13,953 nt of DNA from Actinomycetota bacterium (GTDB lineage Bacteria; Actinomycetota; Actinomycetes; Nanopelagicales; Nanopelagicaceae), in the NCBI GenBank assembly GCA_009698975.1, contig WLPB01000008.1, positions 1 through 13,953 on the forward strand. Reading direction: 5' to 3'. Below the pieces are notes generated by a model that searched no databases, was not told where the DNA came from, and worked only from the letters and a program-made list of their open reading frames with translations. Below are positions 1-9,849 of the stretch, piece after piece (position 1 is the first letter of the stretch; each line of letters starts with the position of its first letter). Both the position numbers and the translations under genes were made by a program.

Positions 1-460
1 AAGGAAATTTCGCAAGGATGGGCACTCAATGAGATTACCGTCGAACGAGATAGCACCACGATGGTAGAACTTTTTGTTGAAATTGATCGGCGTCCGCTAT
101 CGCATTGGGGTTGCGATGGGCTTATTTGTGCAACACCCACGGGTTCAACGGCTTATGCGTTTAGTGCTGGCGGCCCTGTGCTCTGGCCAGAAATCGATGC
201 ACTTGTGCTCCTACCCATTTCGGCCCATGCCCTATTCTCGCGTCCCATGGTGGTGGCAACTCAATCAGAGATTGTCGTCACCGTTGAGTCCACTGTGGCA
301 CTACTTTCTGCCGATGCCCTGCGCAAACTACCGCTGGTCAATGGTGACCGCGTAGTCATTACTCGCAATCCCAACACAATCAAACTGGCCCATATCAAAC
401 CGACACTCTTCACCGATCGTCTTGTTGCAAAATTTAAACTTCCAGTCGAGGGATGGCGTG

Positions 461-468
<8 letters not shown>
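1..468 (+). CDS. nadK: NAD kinase, 3' part (5' end outside window)
   Basis: Phosphorylates NAD to NADP in the cytoplasm using ATP or polyphosphate. The reading frame is open from the first base, so the gene starts upstream and 155 codons are visible. The conserved NE motif (ALNEITVER), the substrate-binding stretch CDGLICATPTGSTAY and the following SAGGPV are all present. They are followed by the C-terminal beta-rich part with FSRPMVV (usually RPLVV). The N-terminal GGDGT motif would lie outside the window. An internal ATG at position 61 is not the start, because the family's NE motif lies before it. The 3' end overlaps the start of recN by a few bases. In actinobacteria nadK normally sits just before recN, which supports the call. 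Nothing appears broken. Confidence 0.95.
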
Positions 469-3870
<3,402 letters not shown>

Positions 3871-3872
3871 TC

Positions 3873-4961
3873 ATGCTCGTTGGCGTCCCCAAGGAAATCA
3901 AAAATCACGAATCCAGAGTGGCACTGACTCCGGAGGGAGTCTCGGAATTCATACGCGCAGGTCATAGCGTTGTCGTTGAGAAAAGTGCTGGAGTCGGATC
4001 GGCAATCAGTGATGATGATTTCATCAACGCAGGAGCAACAATCGAGAACGATGTTGAAAAAATTTGGAAGACGGCCGATCTCATTCTGAAGGTGAAAGAG
4101 CCGATTGAAATTGAGTACCCCCGCCTTCGCGCTGGTCAGGTCCTCTTTACATATCTGCATCTAGCAGCAAGCAAGGGCTGTACTGATGCACTTCTTGCTA
4201 GCGGCACAACTGCAATTGCTTATGAAACCGTTGAGGTAAGTGGCTCACTTCCGTTGCTTGCTCCAATGAGTGAGGTGGCTGGCAGATTAGCTACTCAAGT
4301 AGGTGCCAGCGCGTTACAAAAACCCAATGGTGGACGTGGAGTTCTCTTAGGTGGGGTACCCGGAGTATCACCTGGAAAGGTTGTTGTTATTGGCGGAGGA
4401 GTTGCCGGTCTCAACGCAGCAGTTGTTGCGATGGGGATGGGTGCAGATGTCACTGTCATAGACCGGTCATTAGCGCGTCTGGCCTACATAGATACGATTT
4501 ATCAGGGACGAATTAAGACTCTCGCATCTAGTTTTCACGCCATTGATCGCGAAATTAAAGTCGCGGACTTAGTCGTTGGCGCGGTCCTCGTCCACGGCGC
4601 AAAAGCGCCGAAGCTCGTCACTAATGCACAAGTAAAGTCGATGAAGCCTGGAGCTGTTCTAGTCGATATCGCTATTGATCAGGGCGGATGCTTCGAAGAT
4701 TCACATGCCACAACGCACGCAGATCCAACATATAGAGTTCATGATTGCCTCTTTTACTGCGTTGCAAATATGCCAGGGGCCGTTCCAGTTGCATCAACGT
4801 ATGCACTTACCAATGCGACTTTGCCATATGCGCTTTCTATTGCCAACAATGGTTGGGAGTTAGCGTGCGAGAAAGATGAATCACTCGCAAAAGGGCTCAA
4901 TGTTCATGCAGGAAAAATCCGTTACGAAGCGGTTGCACTAGCCCATGGCTACTCAATTTGA
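3873..4961 (+). CDS. ald: Alanine dehydrogenase
   Basis: NAD-dependent enzyme interconverting L-alanine with pyruvate and ammonia. The 362-residue protein begins MLVGVPKEIKNHESRVALTP, the classic N-terminus of the Ald/PNT family. K75 (LKVKEP) and H96 (YLHLAAS) match the pyruvate-binding and catalytic residues known from Mycobacterium tuberculosis Ald. The Rossmann NAD-binding segment is VVVIGGGVAGLNAA. D269 in DIAIDQGG corresponds to the catalytic aspartate, and the conserved VANMPGAVPVASTYALTNATLPY follows. Pyridine nucleotide transhydrogenase alpha is the nearest relative, but the DIAIDQGG and VANMPGAVP stretches and the length favour Ald. Start ATG is 2 bp after the pyrG stop, with GAAGGG at 3861–3866 as ribosome site. 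The 3' end overlaps xerD by 17 bp. Its place inside a DNA-maintenance operon is unexpected for the function. Confidence 0.95.
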   Translation: MLVGVPKEIKNHESRVALTPEGVSEFIRAGHSVVVEKSAGVGSAISDDDFINAGATIENDVEKIWKTADLILKVKEPIEIEYPRLRAGQVLFTYLHLAASKGCTDALLASGTTAIAYETVEVSGSLPLLAPMSEVAGRLATQVGASALQKPNGGRGVLLGGVPGVSPGKVVVIGGGVAGLNAAVVAMGMGADVTVIDRSLARLAYIDTIYQGRIKTLASSFHAIDREIKVADLVVGAVLVHGAKAPKLVTNAQVKSMKPGAVLVDIAIDQGGCFEDSHATTHADPTYRVHDCLFYCVANMPGAVPVASTYALTNATLPYALSIANNGWELACEKDESLAKGLNVHAGKIRYEAVALAHGYSI

Positions 4962-5865
4962 TCTAGCGCTCTCGACCTACCTCGACCACCTGCGGATTGA
5001 GCGAGGACTCTCTTCGCATTCAATCGAAGCGTATCGACGAGATTTATCAAAGTTTGATTCAATCATCAAGGATAAAGATTTAGATTATGAGAATCTTTCC
5101 GGAAATCAGCTTTCCGAGATTATCGGCCTACTAACCTCCATCGGTCTGGCACTCTCATCAGTCAATAGATTTATCTCCTCGCTTAAAGGATTCTATAAAT
5201 ATGTAGGGGTTGAGTATTCAATTCAAGATCCACTCATCGATATCACACGGTTCAAAGTCGCAAGAAAGCTTCCTAAGGCGCTCTCAATCGATGAGATGGT
5301 GCGTTTAATCTCATCGGCAGAGAATCCGAATGATCCAGTTGCATTGCGCGATAAATTGATTTTGGAGATTCTCTATGGGACGGGTGCGCGAGTTGCCGAA
5401 CTTACGGGTATCGATGTTTCGGATATCACGACAGATATTCTTGATGGTGAAACAATCACTATTCTAAAACTACGAGGAAAGGGCTCGAAAGAGCGCCTAG
5501 TTCCGTTAGGCGCCTTCGCCCTCAAAGCGCTTGATGATTATTTGGTGCGGTGTCGTCCATCGTTGCTCGCAAAGAACTCACAGGGCGAACGGGCCTTACT
5601 TCTTAACGCCAGAGGGTTGCGCTTATCCAGACAATCTGCGTGGACAACCGTCATTAAAGCCGCTGATGCAAGTGGATTAAGTGGGCGCGTTTCACCGCAC
5701 GTGTTTAGGCATTCGTATGCCACGCACCTGCTGGATGGTGGTGCGGATATCCGTGTCGTCCAAGAGTTATTGGGGCATGCCTCTGTCACGACAACTCAGA
5801 TTTATACTCTTGTAACTATCGATAAGGTCCGCGAGAGTTATTCGCTCGCACATCCCAGAGCTTAA
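4945..5865 (+). CDS. xerD: Tyrosine recombinase XerD
   Basis: Site-specific recombinase that, usually with XerC, resolves chromosome dimers at dif. The N-terminal SAM-like core-binding domain (about residues 5–90) contains the typical HLRIERGLSSHSIEAYRRDL. The catalytic domain carries the full set of active-site residues: R149 (GTGARVAEL), K179 (LRGKGSKER), H252 and R255 (HVFRHSYATHLL), H278 (LGHAS) and the nucleophile Y287 (TTQIYTLV). Length 306 fits XerC/D. The call of XerD over XerC rests on synteny (after pyrG, before parA/scpA in actinobacteria) and the C-terminal SLAHPRA ending. ATG at 4945 lies inside ald (17 bp overlap), with no strong ribosome site, so translation is probably coupled to ald. 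No dif site was recognised in the window. Confidence 0.94.
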   Translation: MATQFDLALSTYLDHLRIERGLSSHSIEAYRRDLSKFDSIIKDKDLDYENLSGNQLSEIIGLLTSIGLALSSVNRFISSLKGFYKYVGVEYSIQDPLIDITRFKVARKLPKALSIDEMVRLISSAENPNDPVALRDKLILEILYGTGARVAELTGIDVSDITTDILDGETITILKLRGKGSKERLVPLGAFALKALDDYLVRCRPSLLAKNSQGERALLLNARGLRLSRQSAWTTVIKAADASGLSGRVSPHVFRHSYATHLLDGGADIRVVQELLGHASVTTTQIYTLVTIDKVRESYSLAHPRA

Positions 5866-5868
5866 AGT

Positions 5869-6285
5869 TTAAAGTCCGCGTAACCTGCGTGCGAGAATGC
5901 TTTGATCACCCTTTGCTTCAAGATCGGCAACGATAACTGCAATAGATTCGCGAACGATGCGTCCACGATCTACCGCTAAGCCAAGATCTCCACGAAGCAT
6001 AAGTCGAGCCTGATCTAAATCGAAGAGCTCGTCGGGGGATAGGTAGACAGTAATCTTTTCATCATGGCGCTCACGCCCTGAAGGAGACTTGTCGGCATTG
6101 GTGACGCGACGGCGAGGGATGGAGCGAACGCCCTTCTTCGCCTTAGGTGCAGCGGTGCCAATAGTCGATGTAGTTAAAGCTGGTGTGGTTGGAGCCTCTT
6201 GTGTGACTTCCCGAACTGCACTCAGTGATGGTGCGCTTCCACGAAAAAGTTCATCGGCCCCAGGCAGGCTGGCTCTACGTGTCAT
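5869..6285 (-). CDS. Putative ribbon-helix-helix partner of ParA
   Basis: I do not recognise a named family. The 138-residue protein has a disordered, basic, Pro/Thr/Ala-rich N-terminal half (residues 1–75, including MTRRASLPGADELFR and KAKKGVRSIPRRR). A C-terminal part resembles a ribbon-helix-helix fold: a strand KITVYLSPDE (78–87), helix A (about 85–100), then GRIVRESIAVIVADLEAKG as helix B (108–126). The start ATG overlaps the parA stop as ATGA, with a strong GAGGAGGA site at 6291–6298, so it is clearly co-translated with parA. By analogy with CopG, ParG and Omega proteins, it could bind a centromere or operator and use its flexible basic N-terminus to stimulate the ParA ATPase; this is inference. 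No ParB nuclease-like or HTH domain is visible. It converges on xerD with 3 bp between stops. Confidence 0.8.
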   Translation of the reverse strand: MTRRASLPGADELFRGSAPSLSAVREVTQEAPTTPALTTSTIGTAAPKAKKGVRSIPRRRVTNADKSPSGRERHDEKITVYLSPDELFDLDQARLMLRGDLGLAVDRGRIVRESIAVIVADLEAKGDQSILARRLRGL

Positions 6286-7166
6286 CGTGATCCTCCTCGT
6301 GAAATAAGTTCTCGTGCTAAACGGCGGTAAGACTGCGCGCCTGAAGATGAAGTTGCATATGCAGTGATTGGTTCTCCCGCGACTGTTGCCTCAGAGAATC
6401 GAATGGACTTTGAAATAATTGTGTCAAAGACGACGCCAGGATGACCTTCGATAATGCGAGAGATGACCTCACGGTTGTGCAGAGTCTTCTTCTCAAACAT
6501 AGTTGCGACAATTCCTAGCAATTTGAGGTCAGGGTTATAGACCTCGCGTACCTTGCCGATGTTTTCACTTAACTCGATGAAACCGTGCATGGCAAAGTTT
6601 TCACACTGCATAGGAACAATAATTCCGTCAGAGGCAACGAGAGCATTGATAGCAAGACGGCCCATCGTTGGCTGGCAGTCGATGAGGATGACGTCGTACT
6701 CGTTGCGAAGCGGTGCGAGCGCCTTCTTAAGATAAAGGTGACCTGAAATGTCACTCGATAGTTTCATTTCGATTCCGACGAGATCTTTATTTGCTGGCAA
6801 GAAATCGAGCCCTGCTACCGATGACTTCAAAACAATCTCATCGACATTCGCATCAGGAGCTAACAAGGCGTAATAGACAGTGTTCTCGAGTGGAAGGCGA
6901 TGTGCATTGACGCCAAGCCCCAGTGAGAGACCGCCTTGTGGATCGAAGTCGACCAAGAGAACGCGACGGCCAAGTTCGGCAAGGGCAGCACCGAGGCTGA
7001 TAGTGGTCGTTGTCTTACCCACTCCACCCTTCTGGTTGAAAATTGATATGACGCTTGCTTGACCATGCTCAGTGATGGGAGCAGGAAGCGGAAAGTTCTG
7101 AATTGGTGTGCCAAAGAGAGAGGCGGCGGTAACCACATCATCCTCAAATGTCGATTTAGCGTTCAA
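6282..7166 (-). CDS. parA: ParA/Soj-family chromosome partitioning ATPase
   Basis: Deviant Walker-A ATPase of the ParA/MinD superfamily, which binds DNA non-specifically and moves cargo through ATP-driven gradients. After about 37 variable residues come VISIFNQKGGVGKTTTT, with signature lysine K46 and P-loop K51. Walker A' follows as LLVDFDPQGG (D73, D75), and Walker B-like VILIDCQP with PTMGRLAINAL. Length 294 is typical. The start is TTG at 7166; AAGAGG lies 8 bp upstream (7175–7180), and no ATG fits the family N-terminus. This is the second, scpA-linked ParA of actinobacteria rather than the parAB pair near oriC, judged from its neighbours. It is divergent from scpA across an 80-bp spacer and overlaps the downstream ribbon-helix-helix gene. 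A role in segregation together with ScpAB is plausible but not shown by the sequence. Confidence 0.93.
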   Translation of the reverse strand: MNAKSTFEDDVVTAASLFGTPIQNFPLPAPITEHGQASVISIFNQKGGVGKTTTTISLGAALAELGRRVLLVDFDPQGGLSLGLGVNAHRLPLENTVYYALLAPDANVDEIVLKSSVAGLDFLPANKDLVGIEMKLSSDISGHLYLKKALAPLRNEYDVILIDCQPTMGRLAINALVASDGIIVPMQCENFAMHGFIELSENIGKVREVYNPDLKLLGIVATMFEKKTLHNREVISRIIEGHPGVVFDTIISKSIRFSEATVAGEPITAYATSSSGAQSYRRLARELISRGGSR

Positions 7167-7181
7167 GCGAGAAACCTCTTT

Positions 7182-7202
7182 CTAGAGTTGGTCGGACTCT
7201 AG
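7182..7202. promoter_or_regulatory. Perfect 7-7-7 inverted repeat between parA and scpA
   Basis: CTAGAGT at 7182–7188 and ACTCTAG at 7196–7202 form a perfect dyad around a 7-bp centre (TGGTCGG). It sits just upstream of the parA ribosome site (7175–7180) and 45 bp before the scpA start. It overlaps a possible parA −10 element. Its place suggests an operator, perhaps for the parA-linked ribbon-helix-helix protein, or a hairpin in the parA leader RNA. There is no T-tract, so a terminator is unlikely. Confidence 0.5.
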
Positions 7203-7225
7203 CGTCGTTGTACCAAAGAGAGCAA
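7196..7225 (-). promoter_or_regulatory. Possible parA promoter
   Basis: On the minus strand TTGCTC (complement of 7220–7225) and TAGAGT (complement of 7196–7201) are spaced by 18 bp, giving partial matches to a sigma70 −35 and −10. Transcription would start within or just after the inverted repeat, leaving a short leader before the TTG start at 7166. The match is weak (3/6 and 4/6), so this is only a candidate. Confidence 0.25.
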
Positions 7226-7246
7226 CCGAGCAAGTAAGGTTCGCGG

Positions 7247-8164
7247 GTGGAGATTCTCGAGCAACAAGGGCAACCGATGGAGGGAGAGGGCTTTCAGGTC
7301 CATCTCTCCAACTTTGATGGCCCATTCGATCTACTCCTTCAGCTAATCTCTCGCCACAAGCTCGATATCACCGAGGTCTCTCTGAGCTTAGTCACAGATG
7401 AATTCATCGCCTTTATCCGAGCTCTTGAGGCCTCCGGAGAAGGATGGCGGCTCGATCAGGCTACTGAGTTTCTCGTTATCGCCGCAACCCTTTTAGATCT
7501 CAAGGCAGCTCGTTTGTTGCCCAGCGGTGAGATTGAGGATGAAGAAGATCTCGCCTTACTTGAGGCCCGCGATATCCTCTTTGCACGCCTGCTTCAGTAC
7601 CGCGCCTTCAAGGAGATTGCTGCATCGTTCCAAGAAGCGATCTTGGCGGCAGATAAATCCTTCCCTCGAGTCGTGGCCCTCGATCCAGAGCTCGCAACTC
7701 TCTTGCCAGAGGTCCTCATAGGCGTAGGTCCAGAACGCTTTGCTGCTATCGCCGACCGAGTCCTTACCCCAAAGAGCGCTCCTGTAGTGGCTATCGAGCA
7801 CCTCCATAGCGCCCTTGTGAGCGTGACTGAGGAGTCAAGGCTAGTGGTTGAGGCCCTGCGTAAGGGCAGGACGCTGAGCTTCCGCTCATTGATTGCTGAG
7901 GCAGATTCAACTCTGGTCGTCGTAGCTCGTTTCTTGGCTCTGCTCGATCTCTACCGTCAAGGCGCTTTAAGATTTGAGCAGGTTATAGCTTTAGGGGATC
8001 TCCAAATTAGCTGGATTGGCTCGGATGAGGGAGAGATTCTCGCCTCCTCTGAGTTCGATATCCCTGCTCTTGAAGAGTTTCCAGAGGCGGAAGAGCCTGG
8101 CGCAGATGGCCTAAACCCTCAAGTAGAAATTGAGAGTATGGAGAATGGAGAAGATGATGAGTGA
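7247..8164 (+). CDS. scpA: Segregation and condensation protein A (kleisin)
   Basis: ScpA is the kleisin that bridges the heads of the SMC dimer and, with ScpB, forms bacterial condensin for chromosome compaction and segregation. The diagnostic N-terminal block FQVHLSNFDGPFDLLLQLISRHKLDIT spans residues 16–42, before the SLVTDEFI helix. Next comes the acidic segment EIEDEEDLALLEARDIL. The C-terminal winged-helix region follows (about 205–265, with VVVARFLALLDLYRQGALRFEQ). An acidic tail rich in E and D closes the 305-residue protein. GTG at 7247 has AAGG at 7236–7239 with 7-bp spacing. ATG at 7277 also has a good AAGGG and would give 295 residues, so the start is undecided. scpB overlaps its 3' end, matching the stoichiometric partners' usual coupling. 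Confidence 0.95.
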   Translation: MEILEQQGQPMEGEGFQVHLSNFDGPFDLLLQLISRHKLDITEVSLSLVTDEFIAFIRALEASGEGWRLDQATEFLVIAATLLDLKAARLLPSGEIEDEEDLALLEARDILFARLLQYRAFKEIAASFQEAILAADKSFPRVVALDPELATLLPEVLIGVGPERFAAIADRVLTPKSAPVVAIEHLHSALVSVTEESRLVVEALRKGRTLSFRSLIAEADSTLVVVARFLALLDLYRQGALRFEQVIALGDLQISWIGSDEGEILASSEFDIPALEEFPEAEEPGADGLNPQVEIESMENGEDDE

Positions 8165-8774
8165 AGTCGAGGTTGAGGGAACAAACGTGACCGAGCCGAG
8201 TGAAGGCCAACTCACCCATGTTTACGATAAGGCGACCTTGGGACGCTCAATCGAAGCGATCTTGATGGTCGTCGATGAGCCAGTCACTGAGCTCACCCTT
8301 GCTAGCGTCCTTGAGGTCACTGTGGATCAAGTCGTCGAGTCACTCGAGGCCCTGACAGGCTCTTATGGTGACCGCGGATTCGCTCTGAAAGCGATCAATG
8401 GGGGATGGCGCTTCTATAGCGACCCAGAATTTAGCCAGGCAGTCGAGAAATTCGTCCTAGATGGTCAGCAGAATCGCCTTACACAGGCCGCTCTTGAGAC
8501 CTTGGCGGTAATCGCCTACCGCCAGCCAATCTCTAGGGCTCGCGTATCAGCGATCCGTGGGGTCAACGTGGAGGCCGTTATGAAGACCTTGATCACCCGT
8601 GGGCTCGTCGAAGAGTACGGAGTCGAGAACGAGACAGGCGCGATCTTATATAAGAGCACCAGCTACTTCCTTGAGCGCTTAGGGCTGAACAAGATTGAGG
8701 ATCTGCCGCCGCTTGCTCCCCATCTGCCAGATATTGACGGGTTGGATGAAATCCTCGATTCGCTAACTGACTAG
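8157..8774 (+). CDS. scpB: Segregation and condensation protein B
   Basis: ScpB dimers bind the central part of the ScpA kleisin in the SMC–ScpAB condensin. The protein carries two winged-helix domains. The first begins LGRSIEAILMVVDEPVTELTLASVL. The second contains the hallmark LTQAALETLAVIAYRQPISRARVSAIRGVN, followed by LITRGLVEEYG and the YFLERLGL motif of the C-terminal domain. Several in-frame starts exist (TTG 8130, ATG 8145, 8154, 8157). ATG 8157 is chosen because GGAG at 8147–8150 lies 6 bp upstream, giving 205 residues and an 8-bp overlap with scpA. The overlap suggests translational coupling that keeps ScpA and ScpB levels in step. The length and motifs are complete, with nothing unusual. 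Confidence 0.95.
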   Translation: MSEVEVEGTNVTEPSEGQLTHVYDKATLGRSIEAILMVVDEPVTELTLASVLEVTVDQVVESLEALTGSYGDRGFALKAINGGWRFYSDPEFSQAVEKFVLDGQQNRLTQAALETLAVIAYRQPISRARVSAIRGVNVEAVMKTLITRGLVEEYGVENETGAILYKSTSYFLERLGLNKIEDLPPLAPHLPDIDGLDEILDSLTD

Positions 8775-8791
8775 TCCCTGCTCTACAATTT

Positions 8792-8820
8792 AGCCTCCAC
8801 CAGCCAATCAATGGTGGGCT
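8792..8820. other. Weak hairpin in the scpB–rluB spacer
   Basis: The 91-bp spacer 8775–8865 holds an imperfect hairpin: AGC (8792–8794) plus CCACC (8797–8801) can pair with GGTGG (8813–8817) plus GCT (8818–8820), with a 2-nt bulge. No T-run follows, so it is a poor intrinsic terminator; it could be a processing or attenuation structure, or chance. TACAAT at 8784–8789 resembles a −10 box but lacks a good −35 partner. Confidence 0.25.
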
Positions 8821-8865
8821 AGTCGACTGTCGTTAATGGATAGCCGCGGAAATGGAAGATCACTC

Positions 8866-9579
8866 ATGGCACTTACCCGTCTCAATAAAATCGTCGCTGA
8901 TTCAGGCGTAACGAGCCGCAGGGGAGCAGACGAACTCATCATCGAAGGCCGCGTGAGCGTCGATGGAATCGTTATCAGAGAGCTTGGTGCTAAGTTCGAC
9001 CCCGAAAAGGTTAGAGTAGAGGTTGATGGTGAGACAGTTACGAAATCTTTGACTAAGACTTATCTTGCTCTTCATAAACCTAGAGGAGTTCTGTCTACGA
9101 TGTACGACCCAGAAGGTCGCCCGTCGCTCGCTGACTTTATTGATTTGCGGAGAGAGCGTCTCTTTCACGTGGGCCGCCTTGATAAGGATTCTGAAGGGCT
9201 GATTTTGCTCACCAATGATGGCGATCTCACCTTTAGAGCTACTCACCCCTCATTTGGCCTTGAAAAGACATACATTATCGAGTTTGAAGGCAAGCTCCCA
9301 TCGGGGATTGAAAAGACTCTCCTCAATGGCGTTGAACTAGAGGATGGAATGGCTCGAGTAACTGACTACAAGCAGCTCTCTCCGACCTGGATCGAAGTAA
9401 CGATTCACGAGGGTAGATACCACATTATCCGTCGCCTAATGGAGGCGATAGGGGTCGAAGTGCTCCGTTTGATCCGTACGAGATTCGGTCCGATTTCTCT
9501 CGGCGAAACTCCGGAGGGTCGATGGAGAGACCTCAATGAAGGCGAATTGATAAGCCTCCAAAAAGTTTTAGATTTATAA
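8866..9579 (+). CDS. rluB: Pseudouridine synthase of the RsuA/RluB/E/F family
   Basis: Isomerises a uridine in rRNA to pseudouridine; RluB members act on helix 89 of 23S rRNA near the peptidyl-transferase centre. The N-terminal S4 RNA-binding domain covers about residues 1–60 (RLNKIVADSGVTSRRGADELI, then GRVSVDG). The catalytic domain begins LALHKPRGVLSTMYDPEGRP. The catalytic aspartate is D106 in HVGRLDKDSEGLILLTNDG, close to the position in E. coli RluB, and YHIIRRLMEAIG is the conserved late motif. The 237-residue start at ATG 8866 is preferred because GGAAGA lies 6 bp upstream; ATG at 8836 would add ten residues but has no ribosome site. The target position cannot be told from sequence alone; the RluB name rests on its place after scpB, normal in actinobacteria and firmicutes. 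Confidence 0.93.
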   Translation: MALTRLNKIVADSGVTSRRGADELIIEGRVSVDGIVIRELGAKFDPEKVRVEVDGETVTKSLTKTYLALHKPRGVLSTMYDPEGRPSLADFIDLRRERLFHVGRLDKDSEGLILLTNDGDLTFRATHPSFGLEKTYIIEFEGKLPSGIEKTLLNGVELEDGMARVTDYKQLSPTWIEVTIHEGRYHIIRRLMEAIGVEVLRLIRTRFGPISLGETPEGRWRDLNEGELISLQKVLDL

Positions 9580-9581
9580 CT

Positions 9582-9598
9582 ATAAATAGATATTAACT
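9582..9598 (+). repeat. 17-bp direct repeat, copy 1
   Basis: ATAAATAGATATTAACT. It matches 9698–9714 at 16 of 17 positions, 116 bp downstream. It begins 3 bp after the rluB stop. Confidence 0.6.
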
Positions 9599-9616
9599 AC
9601 AGTATCAGTAAAGCAA

Positions 9617-9626
9617 TTTATCGATA
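9617..9626 (+). repeat. TTTATCGATA site 1
   Basis: First of four sites with a TTTATCGAT core. It shares the exact 13-mer TTTATCGATATTT with site 2, whose dyad centre is 39 bp downstream. Confidence 0.6.
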
Positions 9627-9655
9627 TTTATCCCATGAGGACGTTTGAATATAGT

Positions 9656-9668
9656 TTTATCGATATTT
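9656..9668 (+). repeat. TTTATCGATA site 2
   Basis: Exact 13-mer TTTATCGATATTT, identical to site 1. The dyad centre lies 35 bp before that of site 3. Confidence 0.6.
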
Positions 9669-9693
9669 TTGCGCTCATTTAGGTCAATAAAAA

Positions 9694-9702
9694 ATCGATA
9701 AA
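9694..9702 (-). repeat. TTTATCGAT site 3 (inverted)
   Basis: Plus-strand ATCGATAAA, so the TTTATCGAT core reads on the minus strand. It overlaps the start of the second copy of the 17-bp direct repeat (9698–9714). Confidence 0.55.
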
Positions 9703-9714
9703 TAAATATTAACT
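9698..9714 (+). repeat. 17-bp direct repeat, copy 2
   Basis: ATAAATAAATATTAACT, differing from copy 1 by one base. Its first bases are shared with TTTATCGAT site 3. Confidence 0.6.
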
Positions 9715-9787
9715 CTAGTGACCTCTGCAGAGCCTACCTTTGTTGAGATCTTGAGTTGGGATTGTTCAAGAAAAAGTAACAAAAGCG

Positions 9788-9802
9788 TTTTATCGATAAA
9801 AA
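9788..9802. repeat. TTTATCGATAAA site 4 (most symmetrical)
   Basis: TTTTATCGATAAAA is a near-perfect 14-bp palindrome centred at 9794/9795. It lies about 50 bp before the aroH start, close to a possible −10 region, where a bound repressor would block transcription. Confidence 0.6.
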
Positions 9803-9849
9803 TAGAAAATTATATTATCGGACACTGCTCGAGGAGGTAGTATTCGCTC

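Larger units (their letters stand above)
9580..9849. promoter_or_regulatory. AT-rich intergenic region with repeated TTTATCGAT sites
   Basis: The 270 bp between rluB and aroH is about 32% G+C by hand count, well below the flanking genes. It holds four ATCGAT dyads with A/T flanks, at 9620–9625, 9659–9664, 9694–9699 and 9792–9797. It also holds a 17-bp direct repeat with one mismatch (9582–9598 and 9698–9714), a perfect 10-bp palindrome CTCTGCAGAG (9723–9732), and a short inverted repeat CTTGA/TCAAG (9750–9754, 9766–9770). No GC-rich hairpin with T-run is seen after rluB. TATATT at 9811–9816 could be a −10 box for aroH, without a clear −35. The arrangement most resembles a regulator-binding control region for aroH–tyrA; the regulator is unknown. 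Confidence 0.55.

Noticed and set aside
4595..4610. Perfect hairpin CGGCGC-AAAA-GCGCCG inside ald.
   Set aside because: It encodes GAKAPK, a conserved Ald stretch (GAxAPKLV), so codon choice over a conserved peptide explains it. It lies mid-gene with no T-run.
9635..9682. A 15-codon ORF (MRTFEYSFIDIFALI) before aroH, rich in Phe/Tyr, resembling an attenuation leader peptide.
   Set aside because: No ribosome site precedes it, no terminator/antiterminator hairpin with T-run follows, and AT-rich DNA yields TTT and TAT codons by chance. It also spans TTTATCGAT site 2.
9750..9770. CTTGA/TCAAG inverted repeat as a terminator of rluB.
   Set aside because: The stem is only 5 bp with little GC, followed by an A-run instead of T-run on the plus strand.
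9580..9849. A replication origin or dif site in the AT-rich spacer.
   Set aside because: No DnaA boxes (TTGTCCACA-like) and no dif-like 28-mer were found; the neighbours are not origin genes. ATCGAT sites alone do not support it.
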